Made by a program: the position numbers and the translations under genes. This document shows, one piece after another, positions 16,630-25,499 of a DNA stretch of 64,000 bases. Under the pieces are notes generated by a model. The model worked only from the letters and a program-made list of their open reading frames with translations, made no database searches and was not told the origin of the DNA. The stretch lies in the NCBI RefSeq assembly GCF_049116555.1, contig NZ_JAGDYT010000008.1:124001-188000 (forward strand), given 5' to 3'. Within the stretch, counting starts at the first letter, position 1. Each line of letters opens with the position of its first letter. Origin of the DNA: Maricaulis maris_C (GTDB lineage: Bacteria; Pseudomonadota; Alphaproteobacteria; Caulobacterales; Maricaulaceae).

Positions 16630-19600
16630 CACTCTCCGATATTGCGGTTCGTCGTCCGGTTCTCGCCTTTGTCTTTTGTGCCCTGATCGTCGTCTTCGGC
16701 GTGCTGGGTCTGCGCGACCTGCCACTGCGTGAGCTGCCGGATGTTGACCGCCCGGTTGTCTCCGTGTCCGCGAATTATCCGGGTGCCAATGCAGAAGTGG
16801 TCGAAAATCGTGTCACCCAGCTGATCGAGGACCAGCTGTCGGGCATAGATGGCGTCGAGACCATCACCTCCTCATCGCGTGACAGCTCATCGCGCGTCAC
16901 CATAACCTTCTCGCTCGACCGCAATATCGAAGCCGCCGCCAATGATGTGCGTGACTCGGTATCGCGCATCATCGACCGGCTGCCCCAGGATGTGGAACAG
17001 GTTGAGGTCCGCAAGCAGGACAGCGATGCCCGGCCCTTCATCTGGTATAATCTCCTCTCCGACCGGATGACGTCCGAAGCGTTGTCAGACTATGCCGAGC
17101 GCACCTTGCTCGACCGCTTCTCGGTCATTGACGGAGTGGCCCAGGTTCGCATTGGCGGCCAGCGCCGCTACTCGATGCGGATCTGGCTGGATCCCCAGGC
17201 CATGGCGGCGCGTGGCGTCACGGTGGCGGACATTGATGGCGCCCTGCGGACACAGAATGTCGAGGTTCCGGGCGGGTCCGTAGAAACCCCGGACACCCAG
17301 ATTGTTGTCCGTGTCGAGCGCCTGTTTGCCGATCCCGACTCGTTTGCCCGCCTGCCGATCGCTCGCACTGGCGACGGGCATGTGGTGCGGCTGGCCGAGG
17401 TCGCGGATGTGGAGTTGGCGGCGGAAGAGCCGCGCACGCTTTTCCGCGGTAACGGTCAGAACATGATCGGTCTGGGCTTTGTCCGCCAAAGCCAGGCCAA
17501 TTCGGTCGAGGTCGCCGACCTGATCGCTGCCGAGGCCGACCGGATCCGGCTCAACCTGCCTGACGGGATGGAGATGATCTCCGCCTCGGACGATACTGTT
17601 TTCATTGAAGAATCCATCAAGGAAGTCTGGCGGACCCTGGTCATTGCGGCGACCCTTGTTGTGCTCGTGATCTATCTTTTCCTCGGCAGTTTCCGCGCCG
17701 CCATCATTCCCGCGGCGGTGGTTCCCGTCTGCCTGGTCGGGGTTTTTGCGGTCCTCGCGGTCGCCGGATTCTCGATCAATATCCTGACCCTGCTCGCTCT
17801 GGTGCTCGCGATTGGGCTGGTGGTTGATGACTCCATTGTTGTGCTCGAAAATATCCAGCGCCGGGTTGATATGGGCGAGCCACCGGCGCTGGCCTCGCTT
17901 CGCGGCGGCCGGCAGGTCTTCTTTGCGGTGATCGCCACAACGGCGGTTCTGGTCGCGGTCTTCGTGCCGCTCGTTGTTCTGCCGGGATTCATTGGTCGCA
18001 TCTTTACCGAACTGGCCTTGACCATTGCCGGCGCTGTCGTGCTGTCCAGCTTTGTCGCCCTGACCCTTTCGCCCATGATGGCGTCCAAGCTTCTCAAGCC
18101 AAGTCGGGAAGCCAAGGGTCTGACCCGATGGGTGAATATACTGGTCGAGAAAGCCCGTCAGTCCTATCGCGACAGCCTCGAGATTGCGCTGAAAATGCCG
18201 GTCATCATCGTACCGATGGTTGCCGTTGCCATGGGCGGATCGGCCTTCCTGCTTGACCGTCTGCCCGCCGAACTTACACCGCCGGAGGATCGCGGTTCCT
18301 TCTTTGGCCGCTTTGCCGGACCGGAAGGGGCAAGCTTCGACTACATGTCCGCGCAGGCGGACCAGGTTGAAGCGATTGCCATGGAATATGTGAATTCGGG
18401 TGAGCTGAGCCGCGTGCTGGTCATTTCGCCGGGCTGGGGCGGAAGCGGCTTCAATTCCGGTTTTGTCATCGGCACCATGGCGGATTGGGACGCGCGTCGG
18501 CCAGGCAGCGAGATCATGCGTGAGCTCAATGGCCGCCTCGGGCAGCTGACTGGCGTCCAGGCCTTCGCCTCGATGCGCTCCTCGCTGGGCGGCGGTGGCG
18601 GCGGTGATGATGTACAATTCGTCCTGCAAGGTCCCGATTATGGCGGTCTCGATCGTCAGGCCGAGCGTCTTCTGGCGGCCATCCAGGACGGCAATCCCGC
18701 CCTGTTGCGAGCCCGCAAGAATTACGAGCCGACCAGTCCGCGCCTGATCGTCGATATCGACCGGGAAAGGGCCGCGGATCTCGGCGTCTCTGTCGCCGAG
18801 ATCGGGCAGACGCTGCAAACCCATCTGGGATCGCGCCGCGTCGGACAATTCATCGATCGCGGTGAAGCCTACAATGTGATCATGGAAAACCGGCGTGAGG
18901 CGCGGTCCAGCGCCCAGGATCTGGAAACCCTTTATGTTTCCGGTCGCAGCGGCGAGCTGATCCCGCTCTCCAACCTGGTCTCCCTGAGCGAGGTTGGCGA
19001 GGCCTCGTCACGCAATCGGGTCGACCGCCAACGCTCCGTGACGATCTCGGCCACGCTGGCAGAAGGCTATACGCTCGGGGAAGCGGTTGCCTGGCTGGAC
19101 GACTGGGCCCAGCGGGACCTGCCACCGGAAATGAGCTCCACTTATCTGGGCGGTGCAAAGGAGTTCCTGGATGCCAATTCGGCGGTTCTCTTCGCCTTCG
19201 GCATGGCTCTGCTGATCGTCTTCCTGGTGCTGGCCGCGCAGTTCGAGAGCCTGATCCAACCGCTGGTCATCATGTTGACCGTGCCGCTGGCCGTGGCCGG
19301 CGGACTGTTCGGGCTCGAGCTCGTCGGATCCAGTCTGAATATCTATTCGCAGATCGGATTGGTTATCCTGATCGGGCTGGCTGCAAAGAACGGTATCCTG
19401 ATCGTCGAGTTCGCCAATCAGTTGCGGGAGAGCGGTCGTGACCTGCGCACCGCGACGCTGGATGCGGCGGAAACCCGGTTCCGGCCCATCCTGATGACCG
19501 GCATCTCGACCGCCATTGGTGCTTTCCCGCTTGTCATCGGCACGGGGCCGGGCGCGGAAAGCCGGATCACGATCGGCGTCGTGATTTTCGCGGGTGTAGC

Positions 19601-19748
19601 GGTGGCCACACTCTTCACCCTCTTCGTTGTTCCGGTCGCCTATGGCGTGCTCGGCCGCTTCACCAAGACCCCGAACTGGGTCTCGCGACGGCTGGAAGAG
19701 GAGGCGCGCCAGCATGGTGACGCTGCTGTGGACGTTCCGGCCGAATAG
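16626..19748 (+). CDS. RND family efflux transporter permease (HAE1 type)
   Basis: A 1040-residue inner-membrane proton antiporter, normal length for AcrB/MexB relatives. The first transmembrane helix is at about 10-30. The proton-relay Asp pair lies in helix 4 at about residues 399-402 (AIGLVVDDSIVVLEN). Two large periplasmic loops and the second repeat (PLVIMLTVPLAVAGG...GLAAKNGILIVEFAN near 880-930) are present. It acts with the adaptor encoded just upstream. The substrate cannot be read from the sequence; the sugar genes around it offer no clue. Confidence 0.9.
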   Translation: MTLSDIAVRRPVLAFVFCALIVVFGVLGLRDLPLRELPDVDRPVVSVSANYPGANAEVVENRVTQLIEDQLSGIDGVETITSSSRDSSSRVTITFSLDRNIEAAANDVRDSVSRIIDRLPQDVEQVEVRKQDSDARPFIWYNLLSDRMTSEALSDYAERTLLDRFSVIDGVAQVRIGGQRRYSMRIWLDPQAMAARGVTVADIDGALRTQNVEVPGGSVETPDTQIVVRVERLFADPDSFARLPIARTGDGHVVRLAEVADVELAAEEPRTLFRGNGQNMIGLGFVRQSQANSVEVADLIAAEADRIRLNLPDGMEMISASDDTVFIEESIKEVWRTLVIAATLVVLVIYLFLGSFRAAIIPAAVVPVCLVGVFAVLAVAGFSINILTLLALVLAIGLVVDDSIVVLENIQRRVDMGEPPALASLRGGRQVFFAVIATTAVLVAVFVPLVVLPGFIGRIFTELALTIAGAVVLSSFVALTLSPMMASKLLKPSREAKGLTRWVNILVEKARQSYRDSLEIALKMPVIIVPMVAVAMGGSAFLLDRLPAELTPPEDRGSFFGRFAGPEGASFDYMSAQADQVEAIAMEYVNSGELSRVLVISPGWGGSGFNSGFVIGTMADWDARRPGSEIMRELNGRLGQLTGVQAFASMRSSLGGGGGGDDVQFVLQGPDYGGLDRQAERLLAAIQDGNPALLRARKNYEPTSPRLIVDIDRERAADLGVSVAEIGQTLQTHLGSRRVGQFIDRGEAYNVIMENRREARSSAQDLETLYVSGRSGELIPLSNLVSLSEVGEASSRNRVDRQRSVTISATLAEGYTLGEAVAWLDDWAQRDLPPEMSSTYLGGAKEFLDANSAVLFAFGMALLIVFLVLAAQFESLIQPLVIMLTVPLAVAGGLFGLELVGSSLNIYSQIGLVILIGLAAKNGILIVEFANQLRESGRDLRTATLDAAETRFRPILMTGISTAIGAFPLVIGTGPGAESRITIGVVIFAGVAVATLFTLFVVPVAYGVLGRFTKTPNWVSRRLEEEARQHGDAAVDVPAE

Positions 19749-19751
19749 CGG

Positions 19752-20537
19752 TCAGCCATTGCCGCTGAAATCGGGAGCCCGCTTGTCCAGAAAGGCGCGA
19801 TAGCCTTCCTGGAAGTCATCGCTCTGGAAGGAGTCCAGAAAGAGCTGGCGGGTTTCCTCCGTGTCGCAATCGACCCCGGAGCGGATCAGGTGGATGACGC
19901 GCTTGATGGCACGGGCAGACCCGGTTGAGCGCGAAAGCATGAGGTCGAGATAGGCGGCGACTTCACGGTCCAGCTGGCTGGGCTCGAAACAGCGATTGAT
20001 CAAGCCGATCTGAAGCGCCTCTTCGGCATCGACGAGGCGGGCCGAGAAGAGCAGGTCCTTGGCGGCGGAGACCCCCACCGCATCTATGAGTCTCTTGGTG
20101 TCATTGAGTGTATAGGCCAGTCCCAGCTTGGCCGGAGTGATACCGAAACGTCCGTCGCTAGCCGCGAAGCGCAAATCGCACGACAGCGCCAGCCCGCATC
20201 CCCCACCGACACAGGCACCACGGATGACGGCGAGTGTCGGTTTGGGGAAATGCGCCAGTGCGTCGAGTCCGGCGGCGATGGCGCGGGTTCCGGCCAGCGC
20301 CGATTCCGGTGTCGCGTAGACTGTCTCGAATTCTGAAATGTCTGCGCCGGCTGTAAAGCTCTCGCCCGCCCCGCGGACGAGCAGGACCTTGATACCGTCA
20401 TCGGTTGCGGCGGTATCCAGCAGGTCGGGCAGGGCCGCCCACATCGCCGCAGTGAGGGCATTGCGCCGCGCCGGCCGGTTCAGGACCAGCGTCGCGTGCC
20501 GGTCATGGCGTTCAAGATAGATCGGCGCATCGGTCAC
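19752..20537 (-). CDS. Crotonase-fold (enoyl-CoA hydratase/isomerase) protein without the two catalytic glutamates
   Basis: A 261-residue crotonase-superfamily protein. The oxyanion-hole motifs AGADISEF (63-70) and GACVGGGCG (107-115) are intact, so acyl-CoA thioester binding is likely. Both glutamates of classical enoyl-CoA hydratase are missing: GGGCE is GGGCG (Gly115) and QPE is TPA (Ala136). Hydratase activity is therefore doubtful; isomerase, hydrolase, dehalogenase-like or thioester-related chemistry is possible. It lies alone on the minus strand, converging tightly on the RND gene (3-base gap), and is not linked to other fatty-acid genes. Confidence 0.75.
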   Translation of the reverse strand: MTDAPIYLERHDRHATLVLNRPARRNALTAAMWAALPDLLDTAATDDGIKVLLVRGAGESFTAGADISEFETVYATPESALAGTRAIAAGLDALAHFPKPTLAVIRGACVGGGCGLALSCDLRFAASDGRFGITPAKLGLAYTLNDTKRLIDAVGVSAAKDLLFSARLVDAEEALQIGLINRCFEPSQLDREVAAYLDLMLSRSTGSARAIKRVIHLIRSGVDCDTEETRQLFLDSFQSDDFQEGYRAFLDKRAPDFSGNG

Positions 20538-20556
20538 TGAAATCTCCGGGCTGGCA

Positions 20557-20583
20557 GGCGGGGACGGACACTCTGTCCCCGCC
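20557..20583 (-). terminator. GC hairpin after the GH3 gene
   Basis: A perfect 9-base stem GGCGGGGAC / GTCCCCGCC with a 9-base loop lies 36 bases beyond the minus-strand GH3 stop codon. No U-tract follows, so it may act as a processing or stability hairpin or as a weak terminator. Confidence 0.4.
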
Positions 20584-20618
20584 CGCCACCCGGCGGCAAG
20601 TCACGCTGTGCCTCAGTC

Positions 20619-23192
20619 TCAGTTGGCGGTGTTTCCGCAGGTCCGCATGGCGTCAGTATCGGACTCCAGCCGTACCTCGCTGATTCCGATCTCGCCGCCA
20701 TCGGCCGGAAGGTTGAGAATGAAAGCCGAATTGATCGCGCTCATGTCGACGCCGGCATCGGCGAAGCAATTGAGTGAAATGCGGTATTCAGCCCAGTTGC
20801 CCTGCACGATTCTGATCGGGACTGTCGCTGCACACGGTGCATCGGACTGACATCCCATGCCCACCTCCACAATTGCCGGGGCATTGCCGAACGCCCGGGC
20901 CTGGAAGGCCAGTTCCATGGCGCCATTCGCCTGGCGTTCCAGATCAATGGCCTCTTCGGCGGCGATCCGAATGCCTGTTTCGGCGCGGTTCCAGATCACA
21001 TGAAGTGAGTCCTCCTGCGCATTGCGATCCGTCGCGCCCACCCGAATGCCGTCGAGTTCGACTGGCAGGACTTGCGCGCTGTCGGTGGTGTCTCCGGAGA
21101 TCACGGACACCTGCCAGGGTTGGATCGCCTGACCGCGCGAATAGTAAGTCCCCTCCGGCGCAGTGTCGCGCGCGGACAGACCGGAATCCTCGGGCAATGG
21201 CCCCAGGGGGTCCGGCTCTCCGAAGCTCAGGCCATAGCCCAATGCGAAGAGAGGGTCGTAATCGGCATCGCCCGGATTCAGGGGTTCGCCGGTTGCTGTG
21301 GCCGGCCAGGAGTAGGAAAGCCGACCGGTGAAATCGAAGCCGGGGTCGCTGCGGAACAACATGTCGGCTATACCGCCGCCTTCACTCCCCGGGAGCCAGG
21401 CTGCAACGAAAGCATCCGATGCATTGATTTCCGGATTGGCCCACATCGGGCGTCCTGACAGGAAAACACTGACCACCGGTGTGCCGTCGGCGCCCAGTTC
21501 GGACAGGCGTTCCGTATCGAAGCCATTCGGCACAAAGTCGAGATGGTCACGATCTCCCTGGAATTCCGCATAAGGATCCTCGCCATAAATGGCGATCACG
21601 ACATCGGCGCTGGCATCTGACTGGCCGTCAGGATCGTGGATAACAGTGCCTCCGGCGGCTTCCACGGTTTCGCGGATTCCGTCGAGAATGGTCTGGCCAT
21701 TGGGGAATTCGGAGTTTTCATGACCGCCGCCCTGCCAGGAAAGGGTCCAGCCGCCGGACGCCTTGGCGATACTGTCGGCGCCGTCGCCGACGACGCGTAC
21801 CGTCAGCCCGGGGTCCAGTGGCAGGGTCTGGTTGGCGTTCTTGAGCAGGACGAGGCTCTCGCGGACCGCTTGTCGGGCAATCTCCCGGTGTTCCGGGGCC
21901 GCGAGAATGTCGGCATTGCCGGCCAGCGGGCGGGCGCTGGGTGCAGGCAATTCGAAGATGCCCGAGTTGATTTTTACACGCAGGATGCGGCGTACGGCGT
22001 CATCGAGTCGTGCTTCGCTGATCACGCCGGAGCGGACATGGGCGAGGGTCGAATGGTAGAGCTCGCGCCAGCTGTCCGGCGCCATGTACATGTCCATTCC
22101 GGCATTGAAGGCGTCCGGGCAATCGGTTGAGGTGCAGCCGGCAATGAGGCCATGACCATTCCAGTCACCCACCACGAAGCCCTGGAATCCGAGACGGTCC
22201 TTCAGCACATCGGTCAACAGGGCTTCATTGCCGTGCATCGGCTGATCCCACCAGCTGGAGAAGGACGCCATGACGGTCTGCACACCGGCCGGAACGGCGG
22301 TGAGGTAGCCGGCCGCGTGAATGTCGCGCAGCTCGGCTTCCGAGATTACGGCATTGCCCTGGTCGCGTCCGTTCTCGGTGCCGCCATCGGCGAGATAATG
22401 CTTGGCACTTGAGATGACGCGGCCGGTCGACATGAAGCTGTCTGTGCCGGGGCGTCCCTGCAGGCCATAAACGATGCGGTCGCCATAAGAGGCGACAATG
22501 GCGGGGTCCTCGGAGAAGCCCTCATACGTGCGGCCCCATCGGTCATCCTGCGGCACCGCAAGCGTTGGCGCGAACGTCCAGTCATGGCCTGACACGGAGA
22601 GCTCACGTGCCGTGACCCGGTAGATGTCTTCAATCAGGTCGGGATTCCGCATCGCGCCGAGGCCGATATTGTGCGGGAAAACCACCGCACCGCGCAGATT
22701 GGCGTGACCGTGCACGGCGTCGATCCCCCAGATGATCGGGATGGCGATGTCAACGCCGTCCGGATCTATCGAGGCATTGAAATAGGCGTCGGCGGCTTCC
22801 AGCCAGGTCTCTGTATCTGCGTAGGGCAGCGGGCCGGGGGCGGAATTGCCGCCACTCAGAACCGAGCCCAACCGATATTCCCGGACCTCTTCCGGTGTCA
22901 CCGATCCGCTGTCGGCCTGGATGACCTGGCCGACTTTCTGCTCCAGCGTCATGGTCGCCAGAATCGCATCGATCCGGGCTTCCACATCCGGGGCCAGCGG
23001 CGGCGGCGTGAAGCTCGGCCATAATTCCGGATGGATGACCCCGTCTGCGGCCACATCGCTCGCAATGGCGGCTTCCGGGGCCGCAGTGCTTGCTGCGCTA
23101 TCGTCATCAGGCGCTTGGCAGGCCGTGAGCGCGAGCAGGGCGATGGCAGAGCTGGTCAGTCGGAGCGTGACGTTTCGGGCGTATCCGCGCAT
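20619..23192 (-). CDS. Glycoside hydrolase family 3 lipoprotein, exo-1,3/1,4-beta-glucosidase type
   Basis: An 857-residue lipoprotein (lipobox LTAC, Cys25). The GH3 barrel carries AVHGHANLRGAVVFPHNIGLGA, KH at 264-265 and nucleophile Asp343 (FVVGDWNGH). The sandwich domain follows (about 440-680), and an extra C-terminal domain (about 710-857) resembles the carbohydrate-binding-like region of marine ExoP-type exo-beta-glucosidases. Likely substrates are cello-oligosaccharides or mixed-linkage beta-glucans. It is 66 bases downstream of the GH9 gene on the same strand, so the two are probably co-transcribed. The ribosome site (GAGGA) fits the ATG at 23192. Confidence 0.88.
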   Translation of the reverse strand: MRGYARNVTLRLTSSAIALLALTACQAPDDDSAASTAAPEAAIASDVAADGVIHPELWPSFTPPPLAPDVEARIDAILATMTLEQKVGQVIQADSGSVTPEEVREYRLGSVLSGGNSAPGPLPYADTETWLEAADAYFNASIDPDGVDIAIPIIWGIDAVHGHANLRGAVVFPHNIGLGAMRNPDLIEDIYRVTARELSVSGHDWTFAPTLAVPQDDRWGRTYEGFSEDPAIVASYGDRIVYGLQGRPGTDSFMSTGRVISSAKHYLADGGTENGRDQGNAVISEAELRDIHAAGYLTAVPAGVQTVMASFSSWWDQPMHGNEALLTDVLKDRLGFQGFVVGDWNGHGLIAGCTSTDCPDAFNAGMDMYMAPDSWRELYHSTLAHVRSGVISEARLDDAVRRILRVKINSGIFELPAPSARPLAGNADILAAPEHREIARQAVRESLVLLKNANQTLPLDPGLTVRVVGDGADSIAKASGGWTLSWQGGGHENSEFPNGQTILDGIRETVEAAGGTVIHDPDGQSDASADVVIAIYGEDPYAEFQGDRDHLDFVPNGFDTERLSELGADGTPVVSVFLSGRPMWANPEINASDAFVAAWLPGSEGGGIADMLFRSDPGFDFTGRLSYSWPATATGEPLNPGDADYDPLFALGYGLSFGEPDPLGPLPEDSGLSARDTAPEGTYYSRGQAIQPWQVSVISGDTTDSAQVLPVELDGIRVGATDRNAQEDSLHVIWNRAETGIRIAAEEAIDLERQANGAMELAFQARAFGNAPAIVEVGMGCQSDAPCAATVPIRIVQGNWAEYRISLNCFADAGVDMSAINSAFILNLPADGGEIGISEVRLESDTDAMRTCGNTAN

Positions 23193-23258
23193 GTCAGTGT
23201 CCTCGTTTTGAGCAATTGGGGTTTGAACAATGAGTTGGTGTCCGGCGATCGGCCGGCG

Positions 23259-25175
23259 TCAATCGGGTGTAGCGGTGGTGTCGAGCCAGGCGGCAAGCCA
23301 GAAGAAAGGTGCATTCCAGTTGATCGCGACTTCATTGAGCGCGTAGGCCCGGTAGTCATCGACCCAGCACGTCTGTGGCGCGCACTCGCCCTGCATCTCG
23401 CGGGCAACAGGGTCGCTCATATTGGTCGCATTGGCGCCTCCGGACAGGGCGCCGGGCGGGGCGGGCGGAAATTCGGGATCGGCCCCGGCTGCCCAGAAGC
23501 GGTGATGGGGATATAGGAGCGGACGGGCGCCATACCCGCCGACATAGGATTGATCGAGTGCATTGCGGCCGAGCAGATAATCCATCGCATCGATGGCGCC
23601 CTGGCGGTAGGCGGGATTTCCGGTCAGGTCGTGGGCGATCGCCAGCACAAGGCCGCGATTGGCAAGATTGCCGTTTGATCCCCAGACATACTGGTCCGCA
23701 CTCAAGGGCACGGCATAGCCTTCCTGATCGCGGTCGGCGAGATACTGGTCCCCGGCTGCGAGAATTTGTTCGCGCGCCTGTGTGACCAGGGGCTCGGGCA
23801 GGTCCGCCTCATTCTGCACAATCGTCAGCGCTGGCAAAAGATGGACCGCAGGCCAGGCGATGGTTGATCCGCGCACTTGCAGGATGGGCATATCGGCCAG
23901 TGTTGGTGCATCGGCCTGCAGATCGGCGAGGAAAGCGTGCTCACCCGTGGCCAGATAGAGTTCGGTCGCCGCCCAGGCGAATTCGTCGACCAGATCAAAA
24001 TCGCCATAGGCGCCACCGCCGCCAAAATTGTCATAGGCATAGATTTCCGGATGCTGCCGTGCCGCCGCATAGGCGCGTCGAGCGGCGTTCAGACTGCGCG
24101 CGGCAAATGCCGGGTCCAGCCCGTCCCACAGACGGGCCGCCTGGGCGGCCGAGGCGGCAAGATTGAGGCTGGCGGCTGTCGAGGGTGGCAACAGAAAACG
24201 CTCTTCGCCGGCATCGGCGGGCAGAAGGGGCAGCGGCAGCCAGTAGCGTTCATGGACCTTGTGGTGGACCAGCCCACCGGCATCGATTTCCGTCAGGATC
24301 AGCGGTTCGCGCCCGTCCTGACGTCCGAGCGGGACTGATTGCCGGGCGCCATCCGGGACTTGCATGGCGAGCATGAATTCGAGTTGCCAGCGGGCCTCAT
24401 CGAGGATGTCGGAGACGGCATTGCCATTTTCAGGCATGGGCGAGCGGCCATCGGTCCAGATATCGCGGACCGCCTCCGGCTGACGGGCCAGGCGTTCGAC
24501 GAAGTTCTGCAGTGTCCAGACGGCGATGCCGCCATTGACGACATATTTCCCGTAATCGCCGGCATCGGCCCAACCGCCGGTCACGTCCAAACGGTAATCG
24601 CAGCCCGGCCAGCTATTGCCGGCCTCATCGGTGCCGTGAAAACAGGTCGGCCGACTGTTCTGAAAGCCCGCGTCCCGTTCCCAGTCCTGACCCTGAATGT
24701 AATCAGCCTCGATCGGGGTGCCGAGACGGTTGTGATAGAAGTAGGTGAGTGCGTCGACGCTGAGGCGGTCGAACGGGCGAGCCGTGATCGCGAAAGGGTG
24801 GCTGATCTCGCCGCAAGCTTCCAGTCGGTAGGTGGATCCGGGCTCGTCCAGTGCGCTCAGATCAATGCGGTGAACCGCGTCGCCAGAGCTCTCATTGGGA
24901 CCGAAGACCGTGCTCTCCCCGGCGAGGTGGACATGACCGTTCCCGTCGCGGACCCGCCAGCTGACCGGCTCGCCCGCCGCGCTGCGCAAAATGGCGGTCT
25001 TGGGGCTTCCGGTCTCGAATCCGATCTGGTTCAGCCGCAAGCCGGGCGCGTCACCGGGAAAGGCGGATTCGGCGGTGCAGTCCTCTGCCAGAGCCGAGCC
25101 GATCGTTAGGAAAGCGAACGCTGACGCAGTCGCCGCGATTCTCGCGATACTGGGTATTTTCCGCTTGTATTTCAA
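23259..25175 (-). CDS. Glycoside hydrolase family 9 (endoglucanase/exo-glucosidase), secreted
   Basis: A 638-residue exported GH9 enzyme. The signal peptide ends at about residue 30 (GSALA-ED). An N-terminal immunoglobulin-like CelD_N domain (about 43-130) precedes the (alpha/alpha)6 barrel. Catalytic residues are visible: Asp204 and Asp207 in GGWADAGDYGKY, the His motif PHHRFWA, and the acid Glu615 in YALNEVAINWNAPFFWL. The start is TTG at 25175, five bases after GGGGAG. Substrates are beta-1,4-glucans. It is the first gene of a minus-strand pair with the GH3 exo-glucosidase and is divergent from the lactonase/permease operon. Confidence 0.9.
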   Translation of the reverse strand: MKYKRKIPSIARIAATASAFAFLTIGSALAEDCTAESAFPGDAPGLRLNQIGFETGSPKTAILRSAAGEPVSWRVRDGNGHVHLAGESTVFGPNESSGDAVHRIDLSALDEPGSTYRLEACGEISHPFAITARPFDRLSVDALTYFYHNRLGTPIEADYIQGQDWERDAGFQNSRPTCFHGTDEAGNSWPGCDYRLDVTGGWADAGDYGKYVVNGGIAVWTLQNFVERLARQPEAVRDIWTDGRSPMPENGNAVSDILDEARWQLEFMLAMQVPDGARQSVPLGRQDGREPLILTEIDAGGLVHHKVHERYWLPLPLLPADAGEERFLLPPSTAASLNLAASAAQAARLWDGLDPAFAARSLNAARRAYAAARQHPEIYAYDNFGGGGAYGDFDLVDEFAWAATELYLATGEHAFLADLQADAPTLADMPILQVRGSTIAWPAVHLLPALTIVQNEADLPEPLVTQAREQILAAGDQYLADRDQEGYAVPLSADQYVWGSNGNLANRGLVLAIAHDLTGNPAYRQGAIDAMDYLLGRNALDQSYVGGYGARPLLYPHHRFWAAGADPEFPPAPPGALSGGANATNMSDPVAREMQGECAPQTCWVDDYRAYALNEVAINWNAPFFWLAAWLDTTATPD

Positions 25176-25265
25176 TGCGCTCCCCGACGTGACCCGTTCC
25201 TGGAAAGCTCCACATCCGCGGCACGGTTCAGGACCCCTCCAAAGCCTGACCTCCCCCGGCCACGC

Positions 25266-25318
25266 TTGACAGATTGTGTTCTTGTCGTGAAATTGTCAGC
25301 AATTGACAACGCTGTCAA
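25266..25318 (+). promoter_or_regulatory. Promoter and overlapping operator palindromes
   Basis: TTGACA (25266-25271) with a weak -10 GAAATT after 17 bases reads toward the GH3 operon. Two overlapping dyads follow: TTGTCA-N5-TGACAA (25293-25309) and TTGACA-ACGC-TGTCAA (25303-25318). The second has even length and a central CG, the usual form of LacI-family operators. The last gene of the operon encodes a LacI protein, a natural candidate for binding here. Confidence 0.5.
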
Positions 25319-25342
25319 CGGCGCGTCACGGGGAGGTCAGGC

Positions 25343-25441
25343 ATGCGAATTCCGGTCAATCGAATGACTCGCCATGGTGTTTCCGTACGGGTGATGGCGG
25401 GTCGATCGCGCGGGTGCTCCACCGGCGCTTCATCCCCCTGA
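25343..25441 (+). CDS. Possible small leader ORF (32 residues)
   Basis: ATG 25343 lies six bases after a perfect GGGGAGG and opens a 32-codon frame ending at TGA 25439-25441. The peptide starts MRIPVNRMTRHG and is basic, with no known match. It would lie in the 5' leader of the GH3-lactonase-permease operon. It could be a leader peptide or chance; the ribosome site is the only support. Confidence 0.25.
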   Translation: MRIPVNRMTRHGVSVRVMAGRSRGCSTGASSP

Positions 25442-25499
25442 TTGATGGTCCGGAGCCAGGACTGGGCTTCGGCATTTTCGGCTGCTGCGAGGACTTTTC

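Larger units (their letters stand above)
25176..25499. other. Divergent regulatory region between GH9 and GH3 genes
   Basis: A 324-base gap with a promoter-like TTGACA (25266-25271), a cluster of overlapping inverted repeats (25293-25318) and a short frame with a strong ribosome site (25343-25441). It probably controls both the minus-strand GH9/GH3 pair and the plus-strand operon. Confidence 0.5.

Noticed and set aside
17085..18848. A 587-codon minus-strand frame opposite the RND permease gene
   Set aside because: Its composition is low-complexity and hydrophilic (rich in His, Arg, Asp), a typical shadow of a GC-rich membrane protein gene.
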